Positions 16,307 to 25,545 of a stretch of 45,450 nucleotides of DNA are shown here, piece after piece. A program made the position numbers and the translations under genes. Numbering within the stretch: position 1 is the first letter of the stretch; each line of letters begins with the position of its first letter. The notes below the pieces were generated by a model. It searched no databases and was not told where the DNA came from. It saw only the letters and a program-made list of their open reading frames with translations. Location of the stretch: assembly GCA_016190175.1 (NCBI GenBank), contig JACPRC010000102.1:1-45450 (forward strand), given 5' to 3'. The stretch comes from Planctomycetota bacterium. Lineage in GTDB: Bacteria > Planctomycetota > MHYJ01 > JACPRB01.

Positions 16307-18525
16307 GGTCCTCGCTCCACGATGCGGAACGGGATGGCGGGCAGGACGCCGACCACGACGCGCCGTCCCGGCTTCGCCGGCTTGCCGTCCTTCTTCTGGC
16401 CGCCCATCTCCGTGAGCACCTTGACGATCAGGTTTCCACCCGATCCGATCTGCGCCTGGGCGTCCGCCTTCAGCACGAGCTTCAACCCGTCGCGCGTCGG
16501 GACCGTCTCCTGGAGCGTCACGCCCTTGGGCGGATCGTCGAGCTCGAACTGCAGAGCGTCGAGCTTCGCCCGCGCGACCGTCCTGATCGTCACTTCGGCC
16601 GTTTCGCCGGCGGGGATCCGGACGGGCAGGGAACCCGCCACCTCGGGCGGCCGCATCCCGGCGCCGAGGACCGTAACCACGAGTTCCCGGCAGGGGACCA
16701 GGTGGCGCCAGAGGAACGCCTGCATCAGGTCCTCGCACGGAACGGCGGTCCGCGTCATCGAACGGGCGGAGCCCTCCAGACGCAGCGCGATCGGTCCGTC
16801 GGGCGGCTTCTGCGGCGCGGTCAGCGTCACGCGGATGCGGTCGCATCCCGGCGGGATCGTGGCGCCCTGAAGAGCGAAGCCGGCGGGTGCGTCTTTCAGC
16901 GACAGCGCGATCTCGCCGTCGAAGCCGTCCTTGCGCAGGACATAGACGGTGACCGGCGTGGCGACGCCGCCGCGCACGTTGAGCGTCGCGGGCGTCACGC
17001 GCAGCGCGAAGTCGGGGCGCGCGGGGCCGAGGCGCAGCCGGTAGCCGTAGCCGTCGCCGCCCTGCGACCCCGCGTCGACGAGGTGCACGAAGTAGACGCC
17101 GTCCTCGGGGAGCCTGGCGCGAAGGTACGAATCGGCGTGGTGCGTGATCGCGCCCATGTCCGTGCGCCGGTCGCCCTCCTTGCGCTCGAGGTCGTCGTTC
17201 CAGGCCACGACCCGTCCCGACGCGTCCGTCAGCCGCAGGAGCGAGTCGAGCGGCGACTGGAGGCGGCGGGCCAGCACCTCGGCCACGAGCTCGTCGCCCG
17301 CCTTGCCGTGGAACCGGAAGACGTCCACGTCGCCGGACTTCGCGATGCGTCCGTTCACGGTCCGGGGCAGGTCGATCCTCTGCGCGGTCTCGCTCGTGTC
17401 GTTCGGCTCGACTTCGAGGATCTCGGGCAGCGTGTCCACGGCATAGGTCACCCGGTTGGAGGGCCCCGCCGTCATCTCGCGCACGGCCTCGCCGCCGGGA
17501 CGCGTATCGAGCATCAGGCGCTTCTCGGACAGGTTCCACCCGTCGATCGACGCGACCGTCTCCTCGCCCTCGCGGCCGCCCAGCGGGAAGAGGCTCTTGA
17601 CGAAGGGCTCCTCGCTCACGCTGATCCGGTAGACGAAGTCTTCGCGTCCGCGATAGATGGAGTCGTGGATCTCCAGCTCGACCACCCCCGTCTCCGGGAC
17701 CTTGTAGAACAGGACCGGGTCGGGGTCGAACCGGTAGTCGTCGTCGTACGCCAGTTCCTTCCCCTTCGAATCGAAGAGGGCCAGCGTCGCCTGGAACCAG
17801 CCGGGGACGGCGTCGGCGAGGAAGGGGATGAGGTGACGCGCCTGTGCGCGGATCACGAGCTGCTGTCCCGCGCGCGCGGCGATGCGGAAGCGATCGACGT
17901 CGCCGGGCCGGATCTGCCCGTTGATCGTGACGGGCGCGTCCACCGCTGCGCCCGGTGCCGCGTCGATGTTGTATGGTTCCGGTTCGCGGATCTCCGGAAG
18001 GCGGCCGACCTGGAAGCACATGGGGTTGCTCATTCCGAGCGGCGTCCGGAGCCGGAGCTCGCGGTCGCCGGGTGGCGCATTCGCGTCGATCGTGACCTCG
18101 ATCAGGACGGTCTCGCCGATCTGGTTGTTGATCTGTTTCTTGCCGTCGAACTTGAGGAACTCGTTGATCAGGAATTCCAGCTCCATCGGCGTCAGCTTCT
18201 CGAGATCGTTGAGCAGCGGGTGATTGGGCAGCTTGGCCGTGGGCGCCTTCTTCTCTCCGCCCTCCTTCAGCTCCTTCAGCCGCCGGATGACTTCCTTCCG
18301 CTCGTCGCCGTTCAGCTTCAGGGCGCGGCCCATGTAGCGGACGACCTTGGCGCGCACACCCTCGCCCGAGACCGCGACCTCCTTGACGCCGTTGAGGATC
18401 TGGCCGCCCGCGAAGAGCAGGACGACGGAGCCCTGCTGCCCGCCGGCCGGGTAGAGATAGCCGACGTGCGGCTCCCGCGTCTCCTGGACGGGCGCGAGGA
18501 GAAGGAGCCAGAGGGCTGTCGTCAT
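16303..18525 (-). CDS. Secreted protein with pre-peptidase C-terminal (PPC) domains, planctomycete type
   Basis: This 740-residue protein is of the kind that accompanies DUF1501 and DUF1549 proteins in planctomycetes. It starts with a short signal-like segment (MTTALWLLLLAPVQ) followed by HVGYLYPAGGQQGSVV. At least two PPC-type beta domains are visible: NGQIRPGDVDRFRIAARAGQ and NGRIAKSGDVDVFRFHGKAG, each followed by an Asp-rich loop (AYDDDYRFDPDP and AWNDDLERKEGD). The C-terminal third is beta-rich with no clear catalytic motif. Its ATG overlaps the DUF1501 stop as TGATG, so translation is coupled. The role is unknown, with envelope or extracellular location inferred from the signal and PPC domains. 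Confidence 0.82.
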   Translation of the reverse strand: MTTALWLLLLAPVQETREPHVGYLYPAGGQQGSVVLLFAGGQILNGVKEVAVSGEGVRAKVVRYMGRALKLNGDERKEVIRRLKELKEGGEKKAPTAKLPNHPLLNDLEKLTPMELEFLINEFLKFDGKKQINNQIGETVLIEVTIDANAPPGDRELRLRTPLGMSNPMCFQVGRLPEIREPEPYNIDAAPGAAVDAPVTINGQIRPGDVDRFRIAARAGQQLVIRAQARHLIPFLADAVPGWFQATLALFDSKGKELAYDDDYRFDPDPVLFYKVPETGVVELEIHDSIYRGREDFVYRISVSEEPFVKSLFPLGGREGEETVASIDGWNLSEKRLMLDTRPGGEAVREMTAGPSNRVTYAVDTLPEILEVEPNDTSETAQRIDLPRTVNGRIAKSGDVDVFRFHGKAGDELVAEVLARRLQSPLDSLLRLTDASGRVVAWNDDLERKEGDRRTDMGAITHHADSYLRARLPEDGVYFVHLVDAGSQGGDGYGYRLRLGPARPDFALRVTPATLNVRGGVATPVTVYVLRKDGFDGEIALSLKDAPAGFALQGATIPPGCDRIRVTLTAPQKPPDGPIALRLEGSARSMTRTAVPCEDLMQAFLWRHLVPCRELVVTVLGAGMRPPEVAGSLPVRIPAGETAEVTIRTVARAKLDALQFELDDPPKGVTLQETVPTRDGLKLVLKADAQAQIGSGGNLIVKVLTEMGGQKKDGKPAKPGRRVVVGVLPAIPFRIVERGP

Positions 18526-19835
18526 CACATGATCTCCTTCAACCGTCCCGCGCTCTCGGCGCCCTCTTCCTTCGCGGGAAGGACCCGGATGTCCAGCCCG
18601 GTCGGATTGGGCAGCGGCGCCTCCGGATCGATCCCCATCAGCTCGTAGACGCTCCCGATCAGGTCGCGCGGATAGACGTGACGCTCCGCGACGTCCACGC
18701 CCTTGGCGTCCGAAGCGCCGACGACGCGGCCGCCCTTGAAGCCGCCGCCGGCCACGACGGCGGAGAAGCAGGCGCCGTGGTGCCCGCGGCCGCCGTTCCA
18801 GGGCGCCTCCCACTGGACCTTCGGGGTCCGGCCGAACTCGCCGCTCCACCAGACGACCGTGGAGTCGAGGAGCCCGCGGTCCGACAGGTCCTGCAGCAGC
18901 GTCGCCATCGCGTTGTCCATCTCGGGGAGGCGGCGGTTCATGATCTCGAAGTGCTGCTTGTGCGTGTCCCAGCCGCCGTAGTTGATGGTGATGTAGGGGA
19001 CGCCGTACTCGACGAGCCGGCGCGCCATCAGGCACGACTGGCCGAACACCGTCCGCCCGTACCGGTCGCGCAGCTCGTTCTTCTCCTGCGTGAGATCGAA
19101 GAGCTTGCGCGCCTCGCCGAACATCAGGTCGTAGGCGCCCTTCTCGGCGCGATCGGCCCGCTCGAACTCCGGGTTCCCCTCCATGGATTTTCCCAGCGAG
19201 TCGAGCTTGTGGAGCAGCTCGCGACGGCCGTGCTGGCGCTCGTCGGTGATCCCCTGGGCGACGATCCCCTCGACGGCGAACGGCTGCTGGTTGGGATTGC
19301 CGCCCGTGGCGAAGGGCTTGTAGCGCTCCCCGAGGAAGCCCGATTCGGAGAAGCGGCCCTGCGGCGTGGTGAGTACGACGTACGGGGGGACGATCCCCTT
19401 GTACCCCTTGCCGAACCCCTTGAAGAGCGACACGACGGCGCCGACGCTGGGGAAGACGAGGCGGCCCGACTTGCGGCCGGTCTGGGTGATATAGGACGCG
19501 GTTTCATGTCCGTTGTTGCCGTGGGTCATGCTCCGGATGATCGAGAACTTGTCCGCTTGCTTCGCCAACTGCGGGAGCAACTGGCCGATCAGGATCCCGT
19601 CGACGTTCGTGGCGATCGGCTTGTCCAGGGGGCCGGCATAGTCGCGGCCCGCGGCCGGCTTGGGATCGAACGTGTCGATGTGGCACGGGCCGCCCCACAT
19701 CCAGATCTGGATGACGGACTTCGCCTTTCCGCCCCGAAACGCCGGCGCGGCCCAGACGCCGCGCGGCAGCGCCAGGCCGGCCGCCCCGAAGAGCCCGATC
19801 TTCAGGACGTCGCGGCGGGTGAGGTCGTCGATCAT
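18525..19835 (-). CDS. DUF1501 protein, Tat-exported, sulfatase-like fold
   Basis: This 436-residue protein is a DUF1501 member, a group related to alkaline-phosphatase/sulfatase-fold enzymes that is very numerous in planctomycetes and verrucomicrobia. The N terminus has a twin-arginine signal: LTRRDVLK, then a hydrophobic stretch ending near VWAAP. Conserved blocks include IQIWMWGGPCHIDTFDPKP, TINYGGWDTHKQH, VVWWSGEFGRTPK and GRGHHGACFSAVVAGGGFKGG. These supply metal-binding Asp and His candidates, but the substrate is unknown. Start ATG 19835 has GGGAGG five bases upstream. The gene is separated from the upstream DUF1549 gene by an octamer repeat array and overlaps the PPC gene by one base. 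Confidence 0.93.
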   Translation of the reverse strand: MIDDLTRRDVLKIGLFGAAGLALPRGVWAAPAFRGGKAKSVIQIWMWGGPCHIDTFDPKPAAGRDYAGPLDKPIATNVDGILIGQLLPQLAKQADKFSIIRSMTHGNNGHETASYITQTGRKSGRLVFPSVGAVVSLFKGFGKGYKGIVPPYVVLTTPQGRFSESGFLGERYKPFATGGNPNQQPFAVEGIVAQGITDERQHGRRELLHKLDSLGKSMEGNPEFERADRAEKGAYDLMFGEARKLFDLTQEKNELRDRYGRTVFGQSCLMARRLVEYGVPYITINYGGWDTHKQHFEIMNRRLPEMDNAMATLLQDLSDRGLLDSTVVWWSGEFGRTPKVQWEAPWNGGRGHHGACFSAVVAGGGFKGGRVVGASDAKGVDVAERHVYPRDLIGSVYELMGIDPEAPLPNPTGLDIRVLPAKEEGAESAGRLKEIM

Positions 19836-19854
19836 CGGGGCCTCCCGTCAAGAG

Positions 19855-19941
19855 GGATGGGGTGATGGGCAGATGGGGAGATAGGGAGACGGCGTTCCGA
19901 ATCTCCCCATCTCCCTATCTCCAACATCTCCCTATCCCCCT
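19855..19941. repeat. Inverted octamer array, GGGAGATN family (locus 1)
   Basis: The left arm (19855–19892) repeats units such as GATGGGGA and GATAGGGA. The right arm (19900–19941) repeats the complementary TCTCCCTA and TCTCCCCA. The two arms are separated by only about eight bases and could form a long hairpin. The array lies between two co-oriented minus-strand genes and runs into the DUF1549 stop codon. Relatives are at 25435–25532 and 38747–38843. Confidence 0.85.
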
Positions 19942-21457
19942 AATGCCGGTACAGGAATTCCTTGCTGTTGATCAGCGCCCAGGCGAGGTCGTCCGCGGCC
20001 TGCTTCCGCCCGAGTCCCTTCGTCTGGGCGTATTGCAGCGCCGCGTTCGTCTCCTCCTTCGTCGGATCCCGGGAGAGGATGAGGAGATAGAGCGACCGCA
20101 CGAAGGCGCGGCCGTCGCCCTTCGAGGCCTGGGCCAGCTCGCGCAGCCGCTTCCCGTTCTCGATCTTCTTCTGGATGTGGGACGAGTTGAGCAGGTACAT
20201 CCGCTGCGCCTCCGTCGGCTGGTTCTTCCGCTCGGAGAAGAGGCCGGTGTCGCGCGCCGGCCGGCCGAACATCTCCAGGAACGGGCTCGTGATGCTGCCG
20301 TCGGCGAGGAGGATGGTCCGCTGGTCGTCCGGGATGAAGGTGAACGGCTCGGGGATCGGGCTCGAATAGCTCTCCTTCGTGCCCGTGACGGCGCACAGCG
20401 CGTCGATGAGCACCTCGGCGTCGAGCTGCCGCACCGCGTACTGCGCGAAGAACTTCTCCGCCTCGGCGTCCTTGCCGGAGGAGCGTTGATAGGTGCGCGA
20501 GTTCAGGATCAGCCGGTAGACATGCCGCAGGTCCCAGCGCGCCGCGACCAGCTCCTTCTCGAGAATCGTCAGCACGGCGGGGATCGCGGGCGGGTTGTCC
20601 GGCCGGATGTCGTCGGGCTCGTGGATGATCCCGCGGCCCAGGAGCCAGGCCCAGATGCGGTTCACGACGTTGCGCGCGAACCACGGGTTCTCCGCGCGGA
20701 TCAGCCAGTCGGCGAAGACCTTGCGAGGGTCGTCCTCCGCCCGGAGGACGGCCTCCGTCCCGTCGGGGAAGAGGGTCTTCACGTTCTCGGCGGGCGCGGG
20801 ATTCAGGTAGACGATCTCCTCCTTCCACTCGGAGGTGCCCTTGTACGCGACGCGCGAGAAGAAGACCGCCATGGCGGCGGCCCGGTCCTTCGGCATCGCC
20901 TCGATCCGCGCGCCCATGAAGGTGAGCGCGGCGGCGCCGGCGAGGTCCGCCGGCTTGCGACCCTGGACGGCGCGGTAGAAGTTGACCGCCGGGACCCGGA
21001 AGTTGCTGCCGCTCGAGGTCAGCATCTCTCGGGCGAACCGGTCGTACGGGCGGTTCTCGCGGATGGCGTCGTGGACCCAGCGATGGTAGGCCTGGACGGC
21101 GTTGGGCCAGAGGTTGATCGGGAACTCCGACTTGACGCGCAGGAGGTCGCACCACTTCATCGACCAGTAGTCGGCGAACTCCTTTCTCTCCAGGAGCGCG
21201 TCGATCAGCCTGGCGCGCTTGTCGGCGGAGCGGTCGGCGAGGAAGGCGCGCACCTCCTGCGGTTCGGGCAGCGTGCCGATGACGTCCAGGTAGACGCGCC
21301 GGACGAAGGTCTCGTCGGAGCACGGTTGGGCGGGCTCGATGCCGCGCTCGCGGAGGGCGGCGAGGACGGCGTCGTCGATGGGGCTCGCGGCGGGGGCCTG
21401 TTCCTGCGCGGGCACGGGCGCCGCGACGAGCAGCAACGCGGCGAGGAGCTTCTTCAT
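19940..21457 (-). CDS. DUF1549/DUF1553 domain protein (planctomycete type)
   Basis: This 505-residue secreted protein has a signal peptide (MKKLLAALLLVAAPVPAQ). A DUF1549 part follows, with FVRRVYLDVIGTLP and LLERKEFADYWSMKWCDLLRV. The DUF1553 part has DWLIRAENPWFARNVVNRIWAWLLGRGI, then RWDLRHVYRLILNSRTYQ, RQLDAEVLIDALC and FLEMFGRP. Members typically run 700–1000 residues with extra cytochrome or LamG domains; this is a compact version without them. The function is unknown; co-occurrence with DUF1501 proteins is the rule in planctomycetes. It is the first gene of the minus-strand operon that ends with aroF. Confidence 0.92.
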   Translation of the reverse strand: MKKLLAALLLVAAPVPAQEQAPAASPIDDAVLAALRERGIEPAQPCSDETFVRRVYLDVIGTLPEPQEVRAFLADRSADKRARLIDALLERKEFADYWSMKWCDLLRVKSEFPINLWPNAVQAYHRWVHDAIRENRPYDRFAREMLTSSGSNFRVPAVNFYRAVQGRKPADLAGAAALTFMGARIEAMPKDRAAAMAVFFSRVAYKGTSEWKEEIVYLNPAPAENVKTLFPDGTEAVLRAEDDPRKVFADWLIRAENPWFARNVVNRIWAWLLGRGIIHEPDDIRPDNPPAIPAVLTILEKELVAARWDLRHVYRLILNSRTYQRSSGKDAEAEKFFAQYAVRQLDAEVLIDALCAVTGTKESYSSPIPEPFTFIPDDQRTILLADGSITSPFLEMFGRPARDTGLFSERKNQPTEAQRMYLLNSSHIQKKIENGKRLRELAQASKGDGRAFVRSLYLLILSRDPTKEETNAALQYAQTKGLGRKQAADDLAWALINSKEFLYRH

Positions 21458-21527
21458 CTCCGCGGATCCTCCGACTAATGGAACACCGCGGAGGGGCGGA
21501 TGGTCGCGCGGAAACGGCGTGACCCGT

Positions 21528-22568
21528 CTACGGCGCCTCCTCCGCGAAATCCCCCTCCTTCAGGTCATCGAACTTCGTCTCGCCGCCGAGCTTCGCGGTC
21601 GACCAGAGCTTCTCCACCCGGTCCAGCACGATCTCTCCCACCTGCTTGCCCTGGCGCGAGACGCGCATCTTCATCCCCGACCGGGCGCCCGCGTCCGTGC
21701 CGACGTCGAGGTAGATGCCGTTGCGCCGGTGGACGTGCTTGAGGCGCGCGACGACCGCGTTGCGGATCTCCTGGAGCTCGATGACGTCGCCCTCCCGGAT
21801 GTCGTCCTTGCGCGCGCTGTCCGTCACCCGCGCGATCGAGTAGTCCTTCTCCACGCTGTCGATCCGGAGCTTCGCGACGAGCTTCCGGTCGCGGTAGACG
21901 TAGACGATCGTCGCGGGCGCGGCGCCGTCGAGCCGGCCGAAGTTGAGGAGGAAGACGTCGCCGGTGCGGCCGCTCACGCGGTAGACCTTCTTGCCGCCCT
22001 CCCCGGTGTCGCGCGCCGGCGTCGCGGACCTCGTCCTGCGGAACGCGATCGCGTCGTCGTCGAGCTGGACCTTGAGGATGTCGCCCTCGATCACCTTCAG
22101 CTTCGCGTGCGACTCGTCGTTCCCCACGAGCTTGAGGACCTCCGCGACGGCGACGCGTTCCGTGACCAGGTTCTTCTCCTTCTTCACCTCGCGGACGATC
22201 TCGAACTTCCAGCCCGGCTTCACCCCCTCCTTCCTTCCCGCGTTGAGCAGGAAGAACCCCTGGTCCTTGTCGATGAACATGACGCGCGCCCGCATGGGGG
22301 TCTCGGGACCGTCCTCCACGACGTCGGACTTCCGCCCGTCGGACTTCGCGTCTTCCTTCGCCCGTCCCTCCGCTTTCATCTGCTGGCGGAGCTCGAAGAT
22401 CTCCCTCGCGGTCTCGACGCACTGCTGCCGGTAGGCCTCGACCTCCTCCTTGAGCCGGTCGCGCTCGGCCTCCAGCTCGCGCACGCGCAGGCGGAGCTTG
22501 TCGATCTCCTTCTGCGGGTCGTCCTGGGGGGTGGGTTGGGCGAGGGCAAGGAACAGCAGCCAAGTCAT
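21528..22568 (-). CDS. Secreted coiled-coil protein with three FlgT-C-like repeats
   Basis: This 346-residue protein has a short hydrophobic signal (MTWLLFLALAQ). A coiled coil of about 50 residues (RLRVRELEAERDRLKEEVEA) follows. Three similar beta domains of roughly 75 residues come next. Each has an opening like GQGFFLLNAGRKEGVKPGW (third copy GIYLDVGTDAGARSG), then a V..VE...S.A segment and an end like EGDVI. The pattern resembles C-terminal domains of FlgT-type proteins, but that is a loose match. AAGGAG (22575–22580) lies six bases before ATG 22568. The gene is monocistronic, with its own promoter at 22601–22629. It probably sits in the periplasm or envelope; the function is unknown. Confidence 0.75.
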   Translation of the reverse strand: MTWLLFLALAQPTPQDDPQKEIDKLRLRVRELEAERDRLKEEVEAYRQQCVETAREIFELRQQMKAEGRAKEDAKSDGRKSDVVEDGPETPMRARVMFIDKDQGFFLLNAGRKEGVKPGWKFEIVREVKKEKNLVTERVAVAEVLKLVGNDESHAKLKVIEGDILKVQLDDDAIAFRRTRSATPARDTGEGGKKVYRVSGRTGDVFLLNFGRLDGAAPATIVYVYRDRKLVAKLRIDSVEKDYSIARVTDSARKDDIREGDVIELQEIRNAVVARLKHVHRRNGIYLDVGTDAGARSGMKMRVSRQGKQVGEIVLDRVEKLWSTAKLGGETKFDDLKEGDFAEEAP

Positions 22569-22600
22569 GTCGGTCTCCTTTGAGCGAAACGGGGGCCAGA

Positions 22601-22629
22601 ATTATAGACGTGCGCCGGGGGGGATTCAA
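22601..22629 (-). promoter_or_regulatory. Predicted promoter of the coiled-coil protein gene
   Basis: On the minus strand TTGAAT (22624–22629), a 17-bp spacer and a perfect TATAAT (22601–22606) stand about 33 bases before the start codon. A leader of about 26 nt carries a clear AAGGAG site. This is the conventional Shine-Dalgarno arrangement, unlike the leaderless-type starts elsewhere in the window. Confidence 0.75.
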
Positions 22630-22729
22630 CTGCAAGACCGCGCCTACGCGAGCGCGGCCCGGATCAGGTCCGCGACCATGGCGGTGTCGAACTCCGTCCC
22701 GCAGTGGGAGCAGACGGTGAGGGTCGCAG

Positions 22730-22937
22730 TCTGCGAGTCTCCCGAGATGCGCAGGGCGGCCCCGAGACCGCCGCGGCCTGTCCGCGGATACCGTGGCCCG
22801 AAATCGTGGCGATGAGGAATCGCCTGATCCACGTCTGCTTCGACATCGATCTCGACACGGTGTGGGAGACGGTCACAAGGGACCTGCCCACGCTGATCCA
22901 GGAGCCGGAAAGGGTCTTGCCGGCCGAACCCATCTGA
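22730..22937 (+). pseudogene. Remnant of a HepT-like (DUF86, HEPN) RNase toxin gene
   Basis: Frame 22704–22937 ends with IPWPEIVAMRNRLIH, then DIDLDTVWETVTRDLPTLI, a near-perfect C-terminal half of HepT/DUF86 proteins, including the R-N-x-L-I-H active-site motif. The preceding helix appears in another frame (SPEMRRAAP, about 22738–22766), indicating a frameshift, and the N-terminal half is missing. No MntA-type partner is present. On the minus strand the same region encodes a short piece with CSHCG, which may be a zinc-ribbon remnant. Confidence 0.6.
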
Positions 22938-22982
22938 AGCGATTCCCTCCATTCGGCGCTGTGCATCCGCCTCGCCGGGTGC

Positions 22983-22988
22983 TACATT
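22983..22988 (+). promoter_or_regulatory. -10-like element before the HEAT-like gene
   Basis: TACATT (22983–22988) ends eight bases before the GTG at 22997, the same geometry as at the E1, polA, Uma2 and lptB genes. The -35 region (around TGTGCA, 22960–22965) is weak. It is included because it decides the start codon. Confidence 0.4.
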
Positions 22989-22996
22989 CCCCTTCC

Positions 22997-25459
22997 GTGG
23001 AAGGCCTTCGTCTCCCCAAAGCCGAACTCCGGCGGCGGTTCGGGCTCAGCGAACGGCTCGCCGTGCGCGTCGGCGCGCTCCGGGCGAAAGGGCTCCTCGT
23101 CACCGCCGCCGTCCTCGAGGAGGTCCGCCGCGACCGGGCGCTGGAGAAGCTGCTCCTCTCGCGCGAGATCCTCGCCCGCGCGGGCCGCCTCGACACGGCG
23201 GAGCTGCGGAAGCTCTCCCCTGCCGCGGCCGCGCTGGCGGTCTCCGACGGCGTCCTCGGCTTCGAGGAGCGCGCGCTGGCCGTGCGGCCCGCGCTCCTCG
23301 ACCGCGGCGAGGCGGAGAGGCTCTTCGCGCCGGAGGACGTCTCGCGCCTGAAGCTCGCGCTTCTCACCGAGGTGGATCCGCGCCGCAAGATCCTGGCGCT
23401 GCGCCAGGCGGCGCTGGCGCCGCTCTCGTCGGACGAGAAGGGCGCCCTCGCGCTCCACGCCCTCGTCGAACCCGAGCCCGAGGTCCGGCGCGAGGCGGCG
23501 GCGCTCCTCAAGTCGCTCGGGCTGGACCCGTCGCTCGCGGAGACGCTCTCGATGCTCTCCGACGGCGCGGCCTCCGCGCGGATGCTCGCCGCGCAGAAGC
23601 TCGCCTCGTTCCGCGCCAGACCGCCCGAACGCGCCGTCGCCCTCGCGGGCCTCGTGGCCGCCCTCCGCCACGAGTCCGGGCCGGAGACGGTGGCCGCGCT
23701 CGTGGACGCGCTCGTCCCCTTCGCGGACCTGCTGACGGGCGAACCGCTGGCGGCCGCGGGCCGGGAACTCGTGAAGCGTCTGGCCGAGCATCGCGACGCC
23801 GTCGCGCCGGCGGTGCAGCGCCTCCTCGCCGCGCTCGGCCGGTCGCGCCGGGCCGGCACGGCCGAGGCGCTCTGGCGCGAGGTCGAGGGCGTCACGAACC
23901 GCGAGATCCGTTCCCTGTTCGCCACGGCGCTGGCGTCGATGGAGCACGGAGCGGACTTCCGCCGCGCGTTCGCGAAGGCCGTCGCGGCGGACCTCGCGGC
24001 GGCGCCGGTCGAGGACCTCTCCGTGCGGCGGCTCGTCGAGGCGTCGAAGGGGATGGGGGAGGAGTTCCTGGAAGCCCTCCTCGGCGCCTTTCCCACCGTG
24101 CCCGCCGACGCGAAGGGATCGTTCCTCGCCGTCGTGGACTCCGTGGCGACGACGGATTTCGTCGGATCGCGCGCGCGCGACGCCGCGGGACGGCTCTTCC
24201 TCGACGTGCTCCGCGGCGCGCCCCGGCCCCTCCGTCTCCTCGTCATGGACTCGCGACTCTGCTCCGACCCGCGCCTGGCCGGGGAGGTGAAGCGGCCGCT
24301 CTGCCTCGACTTCCTCGAGAACCTCCATGCGATGCGGGCGGAGCGGATGACCGACCTCACGGTTGCGGCGCTCCGGAGGATGGGACCCGCGATCGCGGGG
24401 GAGCTGAAGGAACGCATCGCGAAGAGCGCGTACCCCGAGGAGCGCGCCGCCGCGGCGCAGGCGCTCGCGCGGATCGCCGAGGACGGCGGGGCCGTCGACG
24501 ACACGATCCGGTTCTTCCGCGGATTGGAGCCGGGGGATGTCCTGCCGCGGGGAACGGCGGTCCGCGAGGTCGGCCGCCTCTGCGCGAGCCCGCGCGCGGG
24601 GGAGCGCGTCGTCGGAGAGACGTGTCGCGACTATCTGAAGCGGATGTCGGGCGGCCCGGACTGGCCCCACGTCGTCGCCGCGCTCGGCTGGATCGGCGCC
24701 TCGCCCGCCTGCGCGCGCACGGCCGCCACGGACATCGCGCTGCGGCTCCTCGACCTCCTGGAGAGCGACCTGCCGTCGCCCGAGGTGCGGGAGACGAAGA
24801 CCGCCGAGGGGACGCACCTCGCCGTCGGAGCGGAGGCCGCGGTCTACACCGATCTCCTGCCGGACGTGATCGGCGGGATCGGCCGGATCGCCTGCACGGA
24901 CAAGCTCGCGCCGGGGCTCCTGGAGCGGGTGATCGGGCGCCTCGTGTCGAAGTTCGCCGCGCTCGTGGAGTACCGCGAGATCTGGGCGCCGGGCAGCGTC
25001 GTGGAACTGGCGCGGGCGCTGGGGGACATGGCGCGCCGCAGGGAGACGCCGCCCGGCGCGCGCGTGCGGATCGTCGAGACCCTGTCCGCGAACCTGGGGA
25101 ACCTCTCGACGGTACGCATCGTCTCGGAGATCCTGGCCTCCGACGAGCGGTCGAAGCGCTGGGGCGAACTGGCGGCGGGGTGCGCGGAACGGCTCTTCGC
25201 GATGGCGAGGCGCGCGGACTACCGGGACATCGACGACCGGCGGACGATCGCCGCCTCGCTGGGCCGGCTGGCGCTGAACCGGGGGCTGGACCCCGAGGCG
25301 CGCGGCCGGGCCGTCGAGACGCTCGCCGGAGAGCGTGCGCCCGATTTCGCCGAGGGCCGCGCGGTCCTGGAGCGGCTCGCCGCGTGCCGGTCGCTTCCGG
25401 CGGACGTGCGCCGCCGGGTGGCGGCGATCCTCAAGGGGATGGGGAGATCGGGGAGATGA
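22997..25459 (+). CDS. Large alpha-helical HEAT-like repeat protein
   Basis: This protein of about 820 residues is almost entirely amphipathic helices rich in Ala, Arg, Leu and Glu. Repeating blocks resemble HEAT or PBS-lyase-type repeats, for example ALHALVEPEPEVRREAAALL and ARMLAAQKLASF. No catalytic domain, signal peptide or membrane segment is apparent. A scaffold role is the general expectation for such repeats, with no substrate visible. The start is inferred: GTG 22997 sits eight bases after a -10-like TACATT, while upstream in-frame codons (from 22793) run through the HepT remnant and look non-coding. The C terminus runs into an octamer repeat array. The DUF1858 gene follows 86 bases later. 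Confidence 0.75.
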   Translation: MEGLRLPKAELRRRFGLSERLAVRVGALRAKGLLVTAAVLEEVRRDRALEKLLLSREILARAGRLDTAELRKLSPAAAALAVSDGVLGFEERALAVRPALLDRGEAERLFAPEDVSRLKLALLTEVDPRRKILALRQAALAPLSSDEKGALALHALVEPEPEVRREAAALLKSLGLDPSLAETLSMLSDGAASARMLAAQKLASFRARPPERAVALAGLVAALRHESGPETVAALVDALVPFADLLTGEPLAAAGRELVKRLAEHRDAVAPAVQRLLAALGRSRRAGTAEALWREVEGVTNREIRSLFATALASMEHGADFRRAFAKAVAADLAAAPVEDLSVRRLVEASKGMGEEFLEALLGAFPTVPADAKGSFLAVVDSVATTDFVGSRARDAAGRLFLDVLRGAPRPLRLLVMDSRLCSDPRLAGEVKRPLCLDFLENLHAMRAERMTDLTVAALRRMGPAIAGELKERIAKSAYPEERAAAAQALARIAEDGGAVDDTIRFFRGLEPGDVLPRGTAVREVGRLCASPRAGERVVGETCRDYLKRMSGGPDWPHVVAALGWIGASPACARTAATDIALRLLDLLESDLPSPEVRETKTAEGTHLAVGAEAAVYTDLLPDVIGGIGRIACTDKLAPGLLERVIGRLVSKFAALVEYREIWAPGSVVELARALGDMARRRETPPGARVRIVETLSANLGNLSTVRIVSEILASDERSKRWGELAAGCAERLFAMARRADYRDIDDRRTIAASLGRLALNRGLDPEARGRAVETLAGERAPDFAEGRAVLERLAACRSLPADVRRRVAAILKGMGRSGR

Positions 25460-25532
25460 GGAGATGAAGATGACGCACGGACATTGTCGGGAAGGGTCCC
25501 GATCTCGATGTCTCCCTTATCTCCTGATCCCC
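25435..25532. repeat. Inverted octamer array, GGGAGATN family (locus 2)
   Basis: The left arm (25435–25471) carries units like GGGGAGAT and GAGGAGAT and overlaps the last codons of the HEAT-like gene. The right arm (25497–25532) carries the complementary TCTCCCTT and TCTCCTGA units. The arms flank about 25 bases of unrelated sequence, and the array fills the gap before the DUF1858 gene. Confidence 0.8.
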
Positions 25533-25545
25533 AAGGGGGCGTGAG

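Noticed and set aside
22644-22952. Minus-strand gene with CSHCG near its end
   Set aside because: Only the last 30 residues look protein-like and no start is convincing; mentioned as a possible zinc-ribbon remnant only.
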